Source of the DNA: an uncultured Clostridia bacterium
GTDB taxonomy: Bacteria; Bacillota; Clostridia; TANB77; CAG-508
DNA: 47,380 bases
Assembly: GCA_934129745.1 (NCBI GenBank)
Contig: CAKOWZ010000016.1
Span: 1-47,380, forward strand
Direction: 5' to 3'
Part shown: one piece after another, positions 1 through 8,428 of the stretch
Numbering within the stretch: the stretch's first letter is position 1
Layout: each line of letters begins with the position of its first letter
Notes under the pieces: model-generated
Database searches by the model: none
Told to the model about the DNA's origin: nothing
Seen by the model: the letters and a program-made list of their open reading frames with translations, nothing else
Translations under genes and position numbers: made by a program

Positions 1-9
1 AACCTCCTT
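1..9 (-). promoter_or_regulatory. Ribosome binding site of a gene beyond the left edge
   Basis: Read on the minus strand these bases are AAGGAGGTT, a near-perfect Shine-Dalgarno sequence pointing out of the window. A small hairpin (CTTATGA paired with TCATAAG, about positions 7-33) lies just upstream of it. The coding region itself is not in the window, so the gene is unknown; it would lie downstream of sigK on the same strand. Confidence 0.4.
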
Positions 10-83
10 ATGACATTTATATAATATCATAAGAAGGTGTATTTTTAAACTTTACACAAATTTTTCTATATACTCATAAAAAA

Positions 84-783
84 CTATTCTTCAATTTCTT
101 CAGAAAGCTTATTAATTGCTTTAGTTTCAATACGTGATACATAAGAACGTGATATTCCTAATAATTTTGCAATTTGATTTTGGGTTTTAGGTTTAGTACC
201 ATCTAACCCGAAATCTCATTTCAAGTATTAATTTCTCACGGTCTTTTAATACTTCTTTCATTTTAACATATAATTTTTTGTTTTTTAATTTTAAATCAAC
301 TTCATCTTCAATACTTTTTTCATTAATTTCAAGAACTTCTTGTAATGAAACAGTATTATCATCTTTATCCTTACCAATAGTATCTTCAAGAGATACTTCA
401 GCACCTAGTTTTTTTACAGAACGTAGATGCATTAATACCTCATTTTCAATACATCTTGAAACATATGTAGCTAAACGGACACCTTTACTAGAATCATAAC
501 TTTTAATACCTTTTATTAAACCAATTGTACCGATTGAAATTAAATCATCTTGTTCAACATTAGTAGTACTGTATTTTTTGCATACATGTGCAACAAGTCG
601 AAGATTGCGTTCAATTAAGATGTTTCGAGCTTCTTCATCTCCAGCTTCATATTTTTGAATATATAATTTTTCTTCTTCAGATGAAAGTGGTTCAGGAAAT
701 AAAGAATTATTAGAAATATATCCTACAACAAAAACAGCACTTTTTAAAAATGCTAAAAAACCTGACATAAAAAGAGTTAACAT
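84..783 (-). CDS. sigK: Sporulation sigma factor sigma-K, interrupted by a +1 frameshift at a CGG codon
   Basis: Late mother-cell RNA polymerase sigma factor, normally made as pro-sigma-K. ATG at 783 follows GGAGG. Residues 1-20 are the hydrophobic pro-sequence, then comes the region-2 signature (residues 50-120, ILIERNLRLVAHVCKKY). The zero frame runs to MRF (residue 191), meets CGG at 210-208 and ends five codons later as MRFRVRWY. Skipping the C at 210 gives MRF-GLDGTKPKTQNQIAKLL, the conserved region 4.2 helix-turn-helix, and continues to TAG at 86-84, 232 residues in all and close to the usual sigma-K length. No skin-type insertion is present. Without the shift the protein lacks the -35-binding helix and should not recognise promoters. 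The identity is certain. Whether the shift is programmed, a mutation or a sequencing error is not settled; the same CGG signature recurs in rnhA and lysR. Confidence 0.93.
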
Positions 784-919
784 ATATGTACCTCCAAATC
801 AATCTATTAAAAATATATGTTTATAAAAATTTTTTGTGCATGTCTTGAATTAATTATGATAATATTGTATAATATATAAGATTTTTTAGGAGAAGAATGA
901 TTGGAGGGTGAACTTTTTT

Positions 920-1993
920 ATGAACCAGGAGCAATATAATCAAGAATTAACTGATATATGCAAAAAAATGAAGAAAAGTTTTGAAATCAAAATAGGATTA
1001 ATAAGTATGATAAATACAAATAAATGCATAAAAAAATTAGTAAAATTAAATAAAAAAACTAAAAATCAAAATATTAATGAGTTAATTTATGTTTTAGGAA
1101 GAACAAATCTTGAATACAAAAAATACTGTCATGAAAACAATTATTACACAGACCCAGAAGTAAACAAAAAAATAAAAGAAGCATATATAAAATTATCTAG
1201 AAAATCGATGAAAATACAATCTAAAAAAGCAAATATTGAAAAAAGAAATGAAGAAATACAAATTCAATATAATGCTAATAAAGGAAGTTATGTATTTTTA
1301 AGTGAAAAAGATGGTAAAATAACTGGACTTAAAGAATATCCAATTAAAAATGTCAAAAATTTAGGGAAAAAAAGAGCAAATATTGCAAGATTATTAAAAA
1401 AGAGAAATTTCGGAATAGACATTTTTGAAGAATTAGAAATTGATGAAAATAAATTCTATAAAATTAATCCAGATATTGTAAATATATTGTTAAATGAAAA
1501 GAAATTTGATTATGCTAAAAAATATATAAAAGAAGTAGTTGGAGGAGAAACTGAAACTATAAATTCACCACTAAAAATTAAATATGTATTAAATAAAAAC
1601 TTATCTAAAGGAGTTTTTGGAATTGAAGAAAATAAAGCAATGTTGAAAATGGCAAAACATGATAGTATAGCTAGTAAAATTGAATTTATGGATGCCTCAA
1701 AAACAAATGTGATTGAACAAATAAAAAACAAGATTGAAAGTTTTAAAGAAAGAATTTATGTATCAGAAGAACCAAAAATTCAAATAAACTATGGAATAAG
1801 AGAATTAAAAAATGTAAAAAATGGTAATATTGTAGCAAGTGCTTCTAAAATAAAAAATAAGCCTGAATATAAAAATCCAATTAATACAAAAAGAAAAAAT
1901 CCAGGTATTGTTCTAAAGCCAATTAAAGCAAATGTATGTAGAACATATAGAAATGTAAATACAGGAAGAATTGTTGCATATGGAGCAAGATAA
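920..1993 (+). CDS. Hypothetical basic protein, 357 aa
   Basis: I do not recognise this family. The zero frame also opens at GTG 908, but that codon abuts the GGAGG at 903-907; ATG 920, 12 bases downstream, is the better start although the spacing is long. The protein is Lys/Asn-rich with a predicted helical N-terminal half (residues 1-100) and no signal peptide or membrane segment. A central stretch (YVFLSEKDGKITGLKEYPI) looks like a small beta-rich domain. The C-terminus is strongly basic and ends TYRNVNTGRIVAYGAR. It is monocistronic, divergent from sigK and followed by a terminator at 2090-2129. Function unknown. Confidence 0.7.
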   Translation: MNQEQYNQELTDICKKMKKSFEIKIGLISMINTNKCIKKLVKLNKKTKNQNINELIYVLGRTNLEYKKYCHENNYYTDPEVNKKIKEAYIKLSRKSMKIQSKKANIEKRNEEIQIQYNANKGSYVFLSEKDGKITGLKEYPIKNVKNLGKKRANIARLLKKRNFGIDIFEELEIDENKFYKINPDIVNILLNEKKFDYAKKYIKEVVGGETETINSPLKIKYVLNKNLSKGVFGIEENKAMLKMAKHDSIASKIEFMDASKTNVIEQIKNKIESFKERIYVSEEPKIQINYGIRELKNVKNGNIVASASKIKNKPEYKNPINTKRKNPGIVLKPIKANVCRTYRNVNTGRIVAYGAR

Positions 1994-2089
1994 AAAAATA
2001 AAATAAATAATATAAAATATATAATAAAATAAATACAATTTTAAACAAAGAATCAGAATAAAAAATCAGAATAAAGAAATATATGAAGC

Positions 2090-2129
2090 AAAATAAGAAC
2101 GAAAAATATAAATTTACGTTCTTATTTTT
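2090..2129 (+). terminator. Rho-independent terminator after the 920-1993 gene
   Basis: AAAATAAGAACG (2090-2101) pairs with CGTTCTTATTTT (2117-2128) around an A/T loop and runs into T residues. The flanking A and T tracts make it usable on both strands. Confidence 0.75.
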
Positions 2130-2135
2130 GTTTCT

Positions 2136-2179
2136 GAGAATATCGAAATAACTGTGTAAACTCTAGAAAATAAAAATTG
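2136..2179 (+). repeat. 44-bp repeat resembling an insertion-sequence terminus (copy 1)
   Basis: These 44 bases recur in inverted orientation at 31668-31711 with one mismatch. The segment containing ACTGTGTAAA resembles the TTTACACA-type inverted repeats of IS256-family elements (family recollection, not a search). No transposase gene is present at either copy, so these would be solo ends or a very small non-autonomous element. It sits between the terminator of the upstream gene and the 3' end of rnhA. Confidence 0.6.
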
Positions 2180-2214
2180 TATAGTATTAAATTCGTAATT
2201 TATTTAATATACCA

Positions 2215-2656
2215 TTATAATGATTTAATAGCATTTCTAGCAAGCTCATCACATCTATTATTAAATTCATTATCACTATGACCTTTAACTTTAATAAAAG
2301 TAACATCGTGAATTTTAGTTAAATTGTATAATTCCTGCCATAATTCTTTATTTTTAACAGGTTCATTATTAGCTGTTTTCCAGCCTTTTTTCATCCAATT
2401 ATAAATCCAACCTTGATTAAAACAATTAACAACATAAGCACTATCACTATATAATTTAACAATACATGGGAACTTCAACATTTTAAGACCTTCAAGAACA
2501 GCTGTAATTTCCATTATATTATTTGTTGTATTAGGACATCTACCTGAGATTTCCTTTCTATTTCCTTTGTACATAAGAATAGTTCCCCAACCACCAGGAC
2601 CGGGATTACCGTGAACATGCACCATCAGTATAAATTGTAACTTCTTGTTTTTCCAT
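2215..2656 (-). CDS. rnhA: Ribonuclease HI, interrupted after 15 codons by a +1 frameshift at CGG
   Basis: RNase HI cleaves the RNA strand of RNA-DNA hybrids. ATG at 2656 gives MEKQEVTIYTDGACS, including the first catalytic Asp of the YTDGA motif. The next zero-frame codons are CGG (2611-2609) and TAA (2608-2606), so normal reading stops at 16 residues. Skipping the C at 2611 gives GNPGPGGWGTILMYKGN and then the whole domain, including the catalytic MEITAVLEGL Glu, the SDSAYVVNC Asp and the C-terminal HSDNEFNNRCDELA, ending at 2217-2215 (146 aa, normal length). The extra C therefore falls exactly before the invariant Gly of SGNPGPGG. A zero-frame ORF that begins further upstream reads across the region but replaces the catalytic Asp segment, so it is not the real start. 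The identity is secure. Confidence 0.93.
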
Positions 2657-2707
2657 AATCTTCTCACTTTCTATAAATTTTTATAAAATTTTATTGATTT
2701 AAAACTA

Positions 2708-2735
2708 TTGATTTTTTTCTCGTTTATGATATTAT
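2708..2735 (+). promoter_or_regulatory. Possible sigma-A promoter of tmcAL
   Basis: TTGATT at 2708-2713 and TATTAT at 2730-2735 are 16 bases apart, about 50 bases before the tmcAL start. Reasonable match, no other support. Confidence 0.4.
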
Positions 2736-2787
2736 AACAGTAAAGTACGGTATATACAAGTTTTTTTAAAATAAAAGGAGAAATAAA

Positions 2788-4023
2788 ATGAGTGAGGTTC
2801 TAGGTATAGTGGCTGAATATAATCCATTTCATAATGGACATTTATATCATATTCGAAAAGCTAAAGAAAAATCAGGAGCTAAATATGTAGTGTGTGTTAT
2901 GAGTGGAAATTTTGTTCAAAGAGGAAATACATCAATTGTTGATAAATGGACAAAAGCAAAGATGGCATTAGCAAATGAAGTTGACCTAATAATTGAATTA
3001 CCAACAATTTATAGTGTTTCAAGTGCAGAGAGCTTTGCTCAAGGTGCAATAAAAATACTACATAATCTAGGAATTGTTGATACAATTTCATTTGGAACAG
3101 AAACAGATGATTTTGCTGCTTTAAATAATATTTCAAAAATAATTGCAGAAGAGCCAAAAGAATATGTTAATATATTGAAAGAAGAATTAAATAAAGGAGT
3201 ATCTTTCCCAAAAGCAAGAGAAATAGCATTAATAAATTACTTAAATGATGATATTAGATACAAGAATATTTTAAATAATCCAAATAATATATTAGCTGTT
3301 GAATATTTAAAAGCATTGAAAAAATTAAAAAGCAAAATGGTTCCTGTAGCGATAAAAAGAGAAAAAGTTTATTATAATGATAATTCTATTGTTGATGATT
3401 TTGCAAGTGCAACTGCAATAAGAAATATGATTATACATAAAGAATTTGATGAATTAAGTAAAGTTGTTCCAAGAATTAGTTATGATGTGATTTCAAAAGA
3501 ATATGAAATAGGAAATTTTGTGTCTGATATTTCAAGTTTTGAAAAAGAAATTTTTTATGTGTTAAGAAGAATGTCATTATCAGAAATTTCTGAATTGCCA
3601 GATGTTACAGAAGGTTTAGAAAATACGATAAAAAATGCAGCTAATTTTTGCAATAATATAAAGGATTTCATTAATATGGTAAAAACTAAAAGATATACTC
3701 AAACTAGAATTCAAAGAATTTTAATTTTTGCTTTATTGGGAATTACTAAAAAAGATGTTCAATCAGCAAAAAAAGTAAATCCATATGCAAGAATTTTAGG
3801 ATTTAATGATAAGGGAAAAATGCTTTTATCTGCAATTTCACAAGTCAATCCTAAAATGCCAGTTATAACTTCAGTAAAAAAATTTGTTGATTCAAATATG
3901 AATAAGACTTATAAAAGAATGCTAGATATTGATATTTTTGCAACTGATGTATATACATTAGGATATAAAAATGATTCTATTGCTAATTTAGATTATACAA
4001 AAAATATGGTTATTATTGATTAA
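2788..4023 (+). CDS. tmcAL: tRNA(Met) cytidine acetate ligase (YlbM/TmcAL family)
   Basis: The family uses acetate and ATP to form N4-acetylcytidine at the wobble position of elongator tRNA-Met. At the N-terminus, GIVAEYNPFHNGHLYHIRKA (residues 6-25) is the HxGH nucleotidyltransferase signature, followed by MSGNFVQRG and the SAES segment typical of the family. At 411 aa the length is normal. ATG 2788 follows AAGGAGAAA. It sits alone between rnhA and endoQ, transcribed with endoQ after a 94-base gap. No disruption is visible. Confidence 0.9.
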   Translation: MSEVLGIVAEYNPFHNGHLYHIRKAKEKSGAKYVVCVMSGNFVQRGNTSIVDKWTKAKMALANEVDLIIELPTIYSVSSAESFAQGAIKILHNLGIVDTISFGTETDDFAALNNISKIIAEEPKEYVNILKEELNKGVSFPKAREIALINYLNDDIRYKNILNNPNNILAVEYLKALKKLKSKMVPVAIKREKVYYNDNSIVDDFASATAIRNMIIHKEFDELSKVVPRISYDVISKEYEIGNFVSDISSFEKEIFYVLRRMSLSEISELPDVTEGLENTIKNAANFCNNIKDFINMVKTKRYTQTRIQRILIFALLGITKKDVQSAKKVNPYARILGFNDKGKMLLSAISQVNPKMPVITSVKKFVDSNMNKTYKRMLDIDIFATDVYTLGYKNDSIANLDYTKNMVIID

Positions 4024-4117
4024 GATTCTTGTATGAAAAATAAGGTAAAATAAAGTAAAAGTTGAAATTTTAAACATGAAGAAAACATTAAATTATAAAA
4101 ACGAAAGGATGAAAAAA

Positions 4118-5311
4118 ATGAACGAAATATTTGCAGATTTACATGTACACATAGGAAGATCAGAAAACGGAAAACCAATAAAAATAACAGCTGCAAGATC
4201 ATTAAATTTTGCAAACATTGCAAAAGAATGTGCTGATAGAAAAGGAATAAATGTAGTAGGGATAATTGATTGTGCATCACCTTATGTAATTGAAGATATA
4301 GAAAACTTTTTAGCAACAGGTGAAGCATACGAAATAGCTGATGGAGGAATAATTTACAAAGATAAAGTTTGTATTATTTTAGGAAGTGAAATTGAAACAG
4401 CAGAAAAAAATGATGAAGGAAAAACAGGTAGTGCACATAATTTATGTTATTTTCCAAGTTTAAAAGATATAAAAGCCTTCTCAAATGAAATGAGTACACA
4501 TATAAAAAATATGACTTTAAGTTCTCAAAGAGCTGATATATCAGCATATGAATTAATTGATATTGTTGAAAAATATAATGGTGTATTAATTCCAGCACAT
4601 GCATTTACACCACATAAGAGTTTTTATGGAAATTGTACAGACAGATTATCAAAAATATTTAAAGAAAAATTTGACAGAATTCCTGCAATTGAATTAGGAT
4701 TAAGTTCTGATACATTTTTAGCAGATCAAATTTCAGAGTTAGAAACAAAAACTTTTATTACAAATTCAGATGCACATTCATTGCCAAAAATAGCAAGAGA
4801 ATATAATAAAATTTTATTACAAGATATAAGTTTCAAAGAATTAATGATGGCACTAAAAAATGAAGGTGGAAGAAAAATAATTGCAAACTATGGATTAGAT
4901 CCAAAATTAGGAAAATATCATAGAACATATTGTGAAAAATGTGACAAAAGAATAGAGGGAGAAGCACCTGTTTTATATTGCCCTGATTGTGATAGCTCAA
5001 ATATTACAATGGGAGTTTTTGACAGAATTGAAGTAATTAAAGATAAAAAAGAAACAAAAAGCCCAAGCTTCAGACCACCATATATCTATCAAATTCCATT
5101 AACATTTATCCCAGGAGTAGGACCAAAAGTTATAGATAAATTATTAAATAATTTTGAAACAGAAATGAATGTTTTACATAAAATGTCTAAAGACGATTTA
5201 GAAGGAGTTGTAGGTAACAAAATTGCTAACAGCATTTATAATGCCTGCAATGGAAATGTCAATATTCAAGCCGGTGGTGGCGGTGTTTACGGTAAAGTCA
5301 GTGTTGGATAA
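4118..5311 (+). CDS. Endonuclease Q-like PHP-domain protein
   Basis: The EndoQ family nicks DNA 5' of deaminated bases such as uracil and hypoxanthine. ATG 4118 is preferred over 4076 because GAAAGG lies about nine bases ahead of it. The N-terminal PHP metal centre is visible as ADLHVHIG (His9, His11), with later SEIE, PAHAF and NSDAHS ligand motifs. A four-Cys zinc-binding segment (Cys272, Cys275, Cys288, Cys291) and a helix-hairpin-helix-like IPGVGPKVIDKLL near residue 330 complete the EndoQ architecture; length 397 aa. The tail is glycine-rich, and the stop codon lies next to a palindromic element at 5311-5352. Assigned from architecture; specificity is inferred. Confidence 0.82.
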   Translation: MNEIFADLHVHIGRSENGKPIKITAARSLNFANIAKECADRKGINVVGIIDCASPYVIEDIENFLATGEAYEIADGGIIYKDKVCIILGSEIETAEKNDEGKTGSAHNLCYFPSLKDIKAFSNEMSTHIKNMTLSSQRADISAYELIDIVEKYNGVLIPAHAFTPHKSFYGNCTDRLSKIFKEKFDRIPAIELGLSSDTFLADQISELETKTFITNSDAHSLPKIAREYNKILLQDISFKELMMALKNEGGRKIIANYGLDPKLGKYHRTYCEKCDKRIEGEAPVLYCPDCDSSNITMGVFDRIEVIKDKKETKSPSFRPPYIYQIPLTFIPGVGPKVIDKLLNNFETEMNVLHKMSKDDLEGVVGNKIANSIYNACNGNVNIQAGGGGVYGKVSVG

Positions 5312-5352
5312 TGTACAATTGTACAATTGGGGACGCGTCCCAATTGCACACA
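5311..5352 (+). repeat. GGACGCGTCC-centred palindromic element, copy 1
   Basis: ACAATTGGGGACGCGTCCC followed by AATTGCACACA, directly after the endoQ stop. The CG-rich core stands out in this AT-rich sequence. Related copies lie at 6236-6285, 22114-22146 and 25204-25263, so this is a dispersed REP-like family. There is no T-run, so it is not a classic terminator. Confidence 0.85.
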
Positions 5353-5571
5353 TCATAAAATATGAGTCAAATGCAGATAAAATTATAATTCAATATTAAA
5401 TATTAAATAAAAAATAAATTTATATTATATTACAAACAGCAATATATGAAAGAAAAATAAAAGTACCAAAATAATAAAAATAATATAAATAATAAAAAGA
5501 ATAAGGTAAATTGAAAAAGTAAATTTCATTTTTCAAATAGAAAGAATGAAAATAATAAATGCATAAAAATA
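5353..5571. other. AT-rich intergenic stretch without recognisable features
   Basis: About 220 bases of A-rich sequence with no open frame of note, between the palindromic element and the thrS promoter. I see nothing in it. Confidence 0.5.
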
Positions 5572-5599
5572 TTGACAATTACAAAAAAAAGAGTATAAT
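5572..5599 (+). promoter_or_regulatory. Sigma-A promoter of the thrS leader
   Basis: TTGACA at 5572-5577 and TATAAT at 5594-5599 are both consensus, with a 16-base spacer. It lies just ahead of the T-box leader. Confidence 0.85.
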
Positions 5600-5699
5600 T
5601 AAAATATGTTAACAAAATATAAAACTATATTTTGAATAGTTTTTCTTTAATTTTTGAATTCAAAAAGTCAAAAAACAAAAAGTCAAAAAAAACAAAAAT

Positions 5700-5927
5700 G
5701 AGACAAAGTAAAATAAAGGTTATCTAAAGAGAGGATTAGTTACTAGCTGAAAGCTAATCTAGAAAAACATATTTGAAAAACTACCTCATTGTTGCTAGGC
5801 TATAAACCTAGACGTATTACTTGCGTTAAAAGTATTAATTAAGAGAAAAATAGGATGGAACCGTGTATATAAAAAAGCACTCCTATAAATGCAAAAATAT
5901 AAGCATTTATAGGAGTGCCTTTATTTT
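5700..5927 (+). promoter_or_regulatory. T-box riboswitch leader of thrS
   Basis: T-box leaders sense uncharged tRNA and antiterminate. The T-box sequence is AGGATGGAACCGTG (5852-5865), a variant of AGGGTGGNACCGCG. Stem I begins near 5730 with GAGG and closes with CCTC near 5784; the likely specifier is ACT (5780-5782), a Thr codon, matching the downstream gene. The terminator is a 16-bp stem, GCACTCCTATAAATGC (5877-5892) with its complement ending at 5918, followed by CTTTATTTT. An unusually long stretch of about 370 bases separates this terminator from the thrS start. Confidence 0.93.
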
Positions 5928-6235
5928 GCAAATATCAAAAATATAAAAATATCAAAAACAATGTCAAGAATAATGTCGAAATGTCAAAAAACACTCAAAG
6001 AAATGTAAATAAAATCTTTTCGTAAAAAATAATTTGATTAAAAACTGGTGTCTTTAAAAAAGTGATTTTAAATCAAGTGATTTAAATCAAAAGATTTAAA
6101 CCAAGCAAATTTAAGCAAAACAACGATAAACTAAAATAACGATAAATCAAACAATCATAAACCAAACGGTTTTAAATCAAATAATTTTAGAACGAATAAA
6201 TTTAAACCAAACAACTTATTCTTGAAAAAAGATGT
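5928..6235. other. Gene-free leader stretch with degenerate AAATCAAA/AAACCAAA repeats
   Basis: Between the T-box terminator and the palindromic element there is no open frame of note. From about 6050 the sequence is built of irregular, recurring TTTAAATCAAA and TTTAAACCAAA-like units. It lies in the transcribed leader of thrS. No function can be assigned. Confidence 0.5.
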
Positions 6236-6285
6236 GCCCCAGATTGCACGAAGTGTGCAATTGGGACGCGTCCCCAATTGTACAA
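6236..6285 (-). repeat. GGACGCGTCC-centred palindromic element, copy 2 (upstream of thrS)
   Basis: TGTGCAATTGGGACGCGTCC followed by CCAATTGTACA, in the opposite orientation to copies 1 and 3, with an extra inverted TTGCACGAAGTGTGCAA half. Its end abuts the thrS ribosome site AAGGAGG (6284-6290), so folding of this element in the mRNA could influence thrS initiation (inference). Confidence 0.85.
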
Positions 6286-6297
6286 GGAGGTTTTATT

Positions 6298-8235
6298 ATG
6301 ATTAAATTACAATTAAAAGATGGCTCAATTAAAGAGGTAGAGCCAGGTTTAAGTATTATTGAAATTGCAAGAAGTATTAGTGAAGGGCTTGCAAGAGTGG
6401 CAACAGTTGGAAAAATTGATGGGGAAGTAAAAGATTTAAGAACAGTTATAAATAATGATTGCAAATTAGAAATTTTAACTTTTGATTCAGATGATATTGA
6501 TGGGAAAAAAGCATATTGGCATACAACATCTCATATAATGGCTCAAGCTATTAAAAGATTGTTCCCAAATGTTAAACTAGCAATTGGACCATCTATTGAT
6601 GAGGGATTTTACTATGATTTTGATATAGAAAATCCATTTACTGATGAAGATAAAGTTAAAATTGAAGAAGAAATGAAAAAAATTATTAAAGAAGACTTAC
6701 CAATAGAGAGATTTTCTTTACCAAGAGATAAGGCTTTAGATTTAATGAAAGATGAACCTTATAAAGTTGAATTAATTAATGATTTACCAGAAGGTGAGGA
6801 AATTAGTTTTTATAAACAAGGTGAATTTACTGATTTATGTGCTGGACCTCATTTAATGAGCACAGGTAAAGTAAAATCAGTTAAAATTTTAAGTTCATCT
6901 GGTGCTTATTGGAGAGGTAGTGAAAAAAATAAAATGCTTCAAAGAATTTATGCTATTTCATTTCCAAAGGCAAGTCAATTAGAGGCTCATTTACAATTTT
7001 TAGAGGAAGTAAAACAACGTGACCATAGACGTATTGGTAAAGATTTAAAAATATTTATGACACATCCATTAGTAGGAGCAGGTCTTCCAATATATTTGCC
7101 AGCTGGTGCTACAATTAGAAGAACATTGGAAAGATATATTCAAGACAAAGAATTAGCTTTAGGATATTCACATGTATATACACCATCACTTGCAAATGTT
7201 GCATTATATAAAACAAGTGGACATTGGGATCATTATAAAGATGACATGTTCCCAGTAATGAAAATGGATGAAGAAGAATTGGTTTTAAGACCAATGAATT
7301 GTCCACACCATATGTTAATTTATAAAAGTGAATTACGTTCATATAGAGATTTACCAATCAAAATTGGTGAATTAGCACATGATTTCAGATATGAAAATAG
7401 TGGTGCAGTGTGTGGATTAGAACGTGTTAGACAAATGTGTCAAAATGATGCACATTTATTTGTAAGACCAGACCAAATCAAAGATGAAGTTGGTAAAGTC
7501 TTAAATTTAATAAAAGAAGTTTATCAACATGATTTTGGATTCCCTGCTGAGGCATTTAAATATAGATTATCTTTAAGAGATAAAGCAAACAAAGAAAAAT
7601 ATATTGATAATGATGAAATGTGGGAGACTGCTGAAAGCCAATTAAGAGCAATATTAAAAGAATTAAATATTGAATTTTATGAAGCTGAAGGTGAGGCAGC
7701 ATTTTATGGACCAAAAATTGACATCCAAATTAAAACAGCATTAAATCATGATGTAACAATTCCAACATGCCAATTGGATTTTGCTTTACCAGAAAGATTT
7801 GATTTAAATTATATTGGTGAAGATGGAAAAGAACATAGACCTGTTGTAATTCACAGAGCTATTTTAGGTTCTTCAGACAGATTTATCTCATTTTTAATTG
7901 AAGAAACTAAAGGAAATTTCCCAACATGGGTTGCTCCTGTTCAAGTTAAAGTAATGCCTATTACAGATAAACAACACGAATATGCTGAAAACATTGTAAA
8001 AGAATTAAGAAAAAATCTAATCCGTGTTGAATTTGATGATAGAAATGAGAAAATTGGTTACAAAATTCGTGAAGCACAACTTGAAAAAGTTCCATATATG
8101 TTAGTTATTGGTGACAAAGAAGTTCAAGCTGGAACAGTTGGTGTACGTTCAAGAAAAGATGGAGATATAGGTGCTGTTGATGTTGATGAATTTATAAAAA
8201 ATATTAAAGAAGAAATTGCTAATTTTGGAAGATAA
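6298..8235 (+). CDS. thrS: Threonyl-tRNA synthetase
   Basis: Class II synthetase charging tRNA-Thr. ATG 6298 follows AAGGAGG; an upstream in-frame extension merely translates the palindromic element and is rejected. The domain order is TGS (residues 1-60), the editing domain with WHTTSHIMAQAIKRLF and CAGPHL, the catalytic core with RRTLERYI, RPMNCPHHMLIYKS and the motif 3 region SSDRFISFLIEE, then the C-terminal anticodon-binding domain (VQVKVMPITD onward). At 645 aa it is full length. It is regulated by the T-box leader at 5700-5927. A strong terminator follows. Confidence 0.97.
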   Translation: MIKLQLKDGSIKEVEPGLSIIEIARSISEGLARVATVGKIDGEVKDLRTVINNDCKLEILTFDSDDIDGKKAYWHTTSHIMAQAIKRLFPNVKLAIGPSIDEGFYYDFDIENPFTDEDKVKIEEEMKKIIKEDLPIERFSLPRDKALDLMKDEPYKVELINDLPEGEEISFYKQGEFTDLCAGPHLMSTGKVKSVKILSSSGAYWRGSEKNKMLQRIYAISFPKASQLEAHLQFLEEVKQRDHRRIGKDLKIFMTHPLVGAGLPIYLPAGATIRRTLERYIQDKELALGYSHVYTPSLANVALYKTSGHWDHYKDDMFPVMKMDEEELVLRPMNCPHHMLIYKSELRSYRDLPIKIGELAHDFRYENSGAVCGLERVRQMCQNDAHLFVRPDQIKDEVGKVLNLIKEVYQHDFGFPAEAFKYRLSLRDKANKEKYIDNDEMWETAESQLRAILKELNIEFYEAEGEAAFYGPKIDIQIKTALNHDVTIPTCQLDFALPERFDLNYIGEDGKEHRPVVIHRAILGSSDRFISFLIEETKGNFPTWVAPVQVKVMPITDKQHEYAENIVKELRKNLIRVEFDDRNEKIGYKIREAQLEKVPYMLVIGDKEVQAGTVGVRSRKDGDIGAVDVDEFIKNIKEEIANFGR

Positions 8236-8275
8236 AAATTTGAAAAAATTCTATAACCATAATCCTTATTACAAA

Positions 8276-8306
8276 AAACAAGTGAGACCAAAATCTCACT
8301 TGTTTT
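8276..8306 (+). terminator. Terminator after thrS
   Basis: AAACAAGTGAGA pairs with TCTCACTTGTTT across a six-base loop, followed by T residues. Confidence 0.85.
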
Positions 8307-8365
8307 CTCATAGCAATAGACCTCATTAAACAAAAAAAATCTCACAAAATTCTTAAATAAAACAG

Positions 8366-8394
8366 TTGTTATCTTACACAAAATGATATATAAT
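8366..8394 (+). promoter_or_regulatory. Probable sigma-A promoter of mutL
   Basis: TTGTTA (8366-8371), a 17-base spacer and TATAAT (8389-8394), 35 bases ahead of the mutL start. Confidence 0.65.
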
Positions 8395-8428
8395 AAAGCA
8401 AATGCAAATAAAAAGAAAGGAAATTCTC

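Noticed and set aside
84..783. Skin-type element or large insertion splitting sigK
   Set aside because: Both halves adjoin with a single extra base; there is no intervening DNA and no recombinase gene.
2215..2667. rnhA as an uninterrupted 150-aa protein starting at 2667
   Set aside because: That frame starts with MRRLWKNKKLQFILMVHVHG and lacks the YTDGACS segment with the catalytic Asp. The family sequence is in the other frame up to 2612, so a frameshift must be assumed.
6232..6297. N-terminal extension of thrS
   Set aside because: It translates the palindromic element; a perfect ribosome site precedes ATG 6298.
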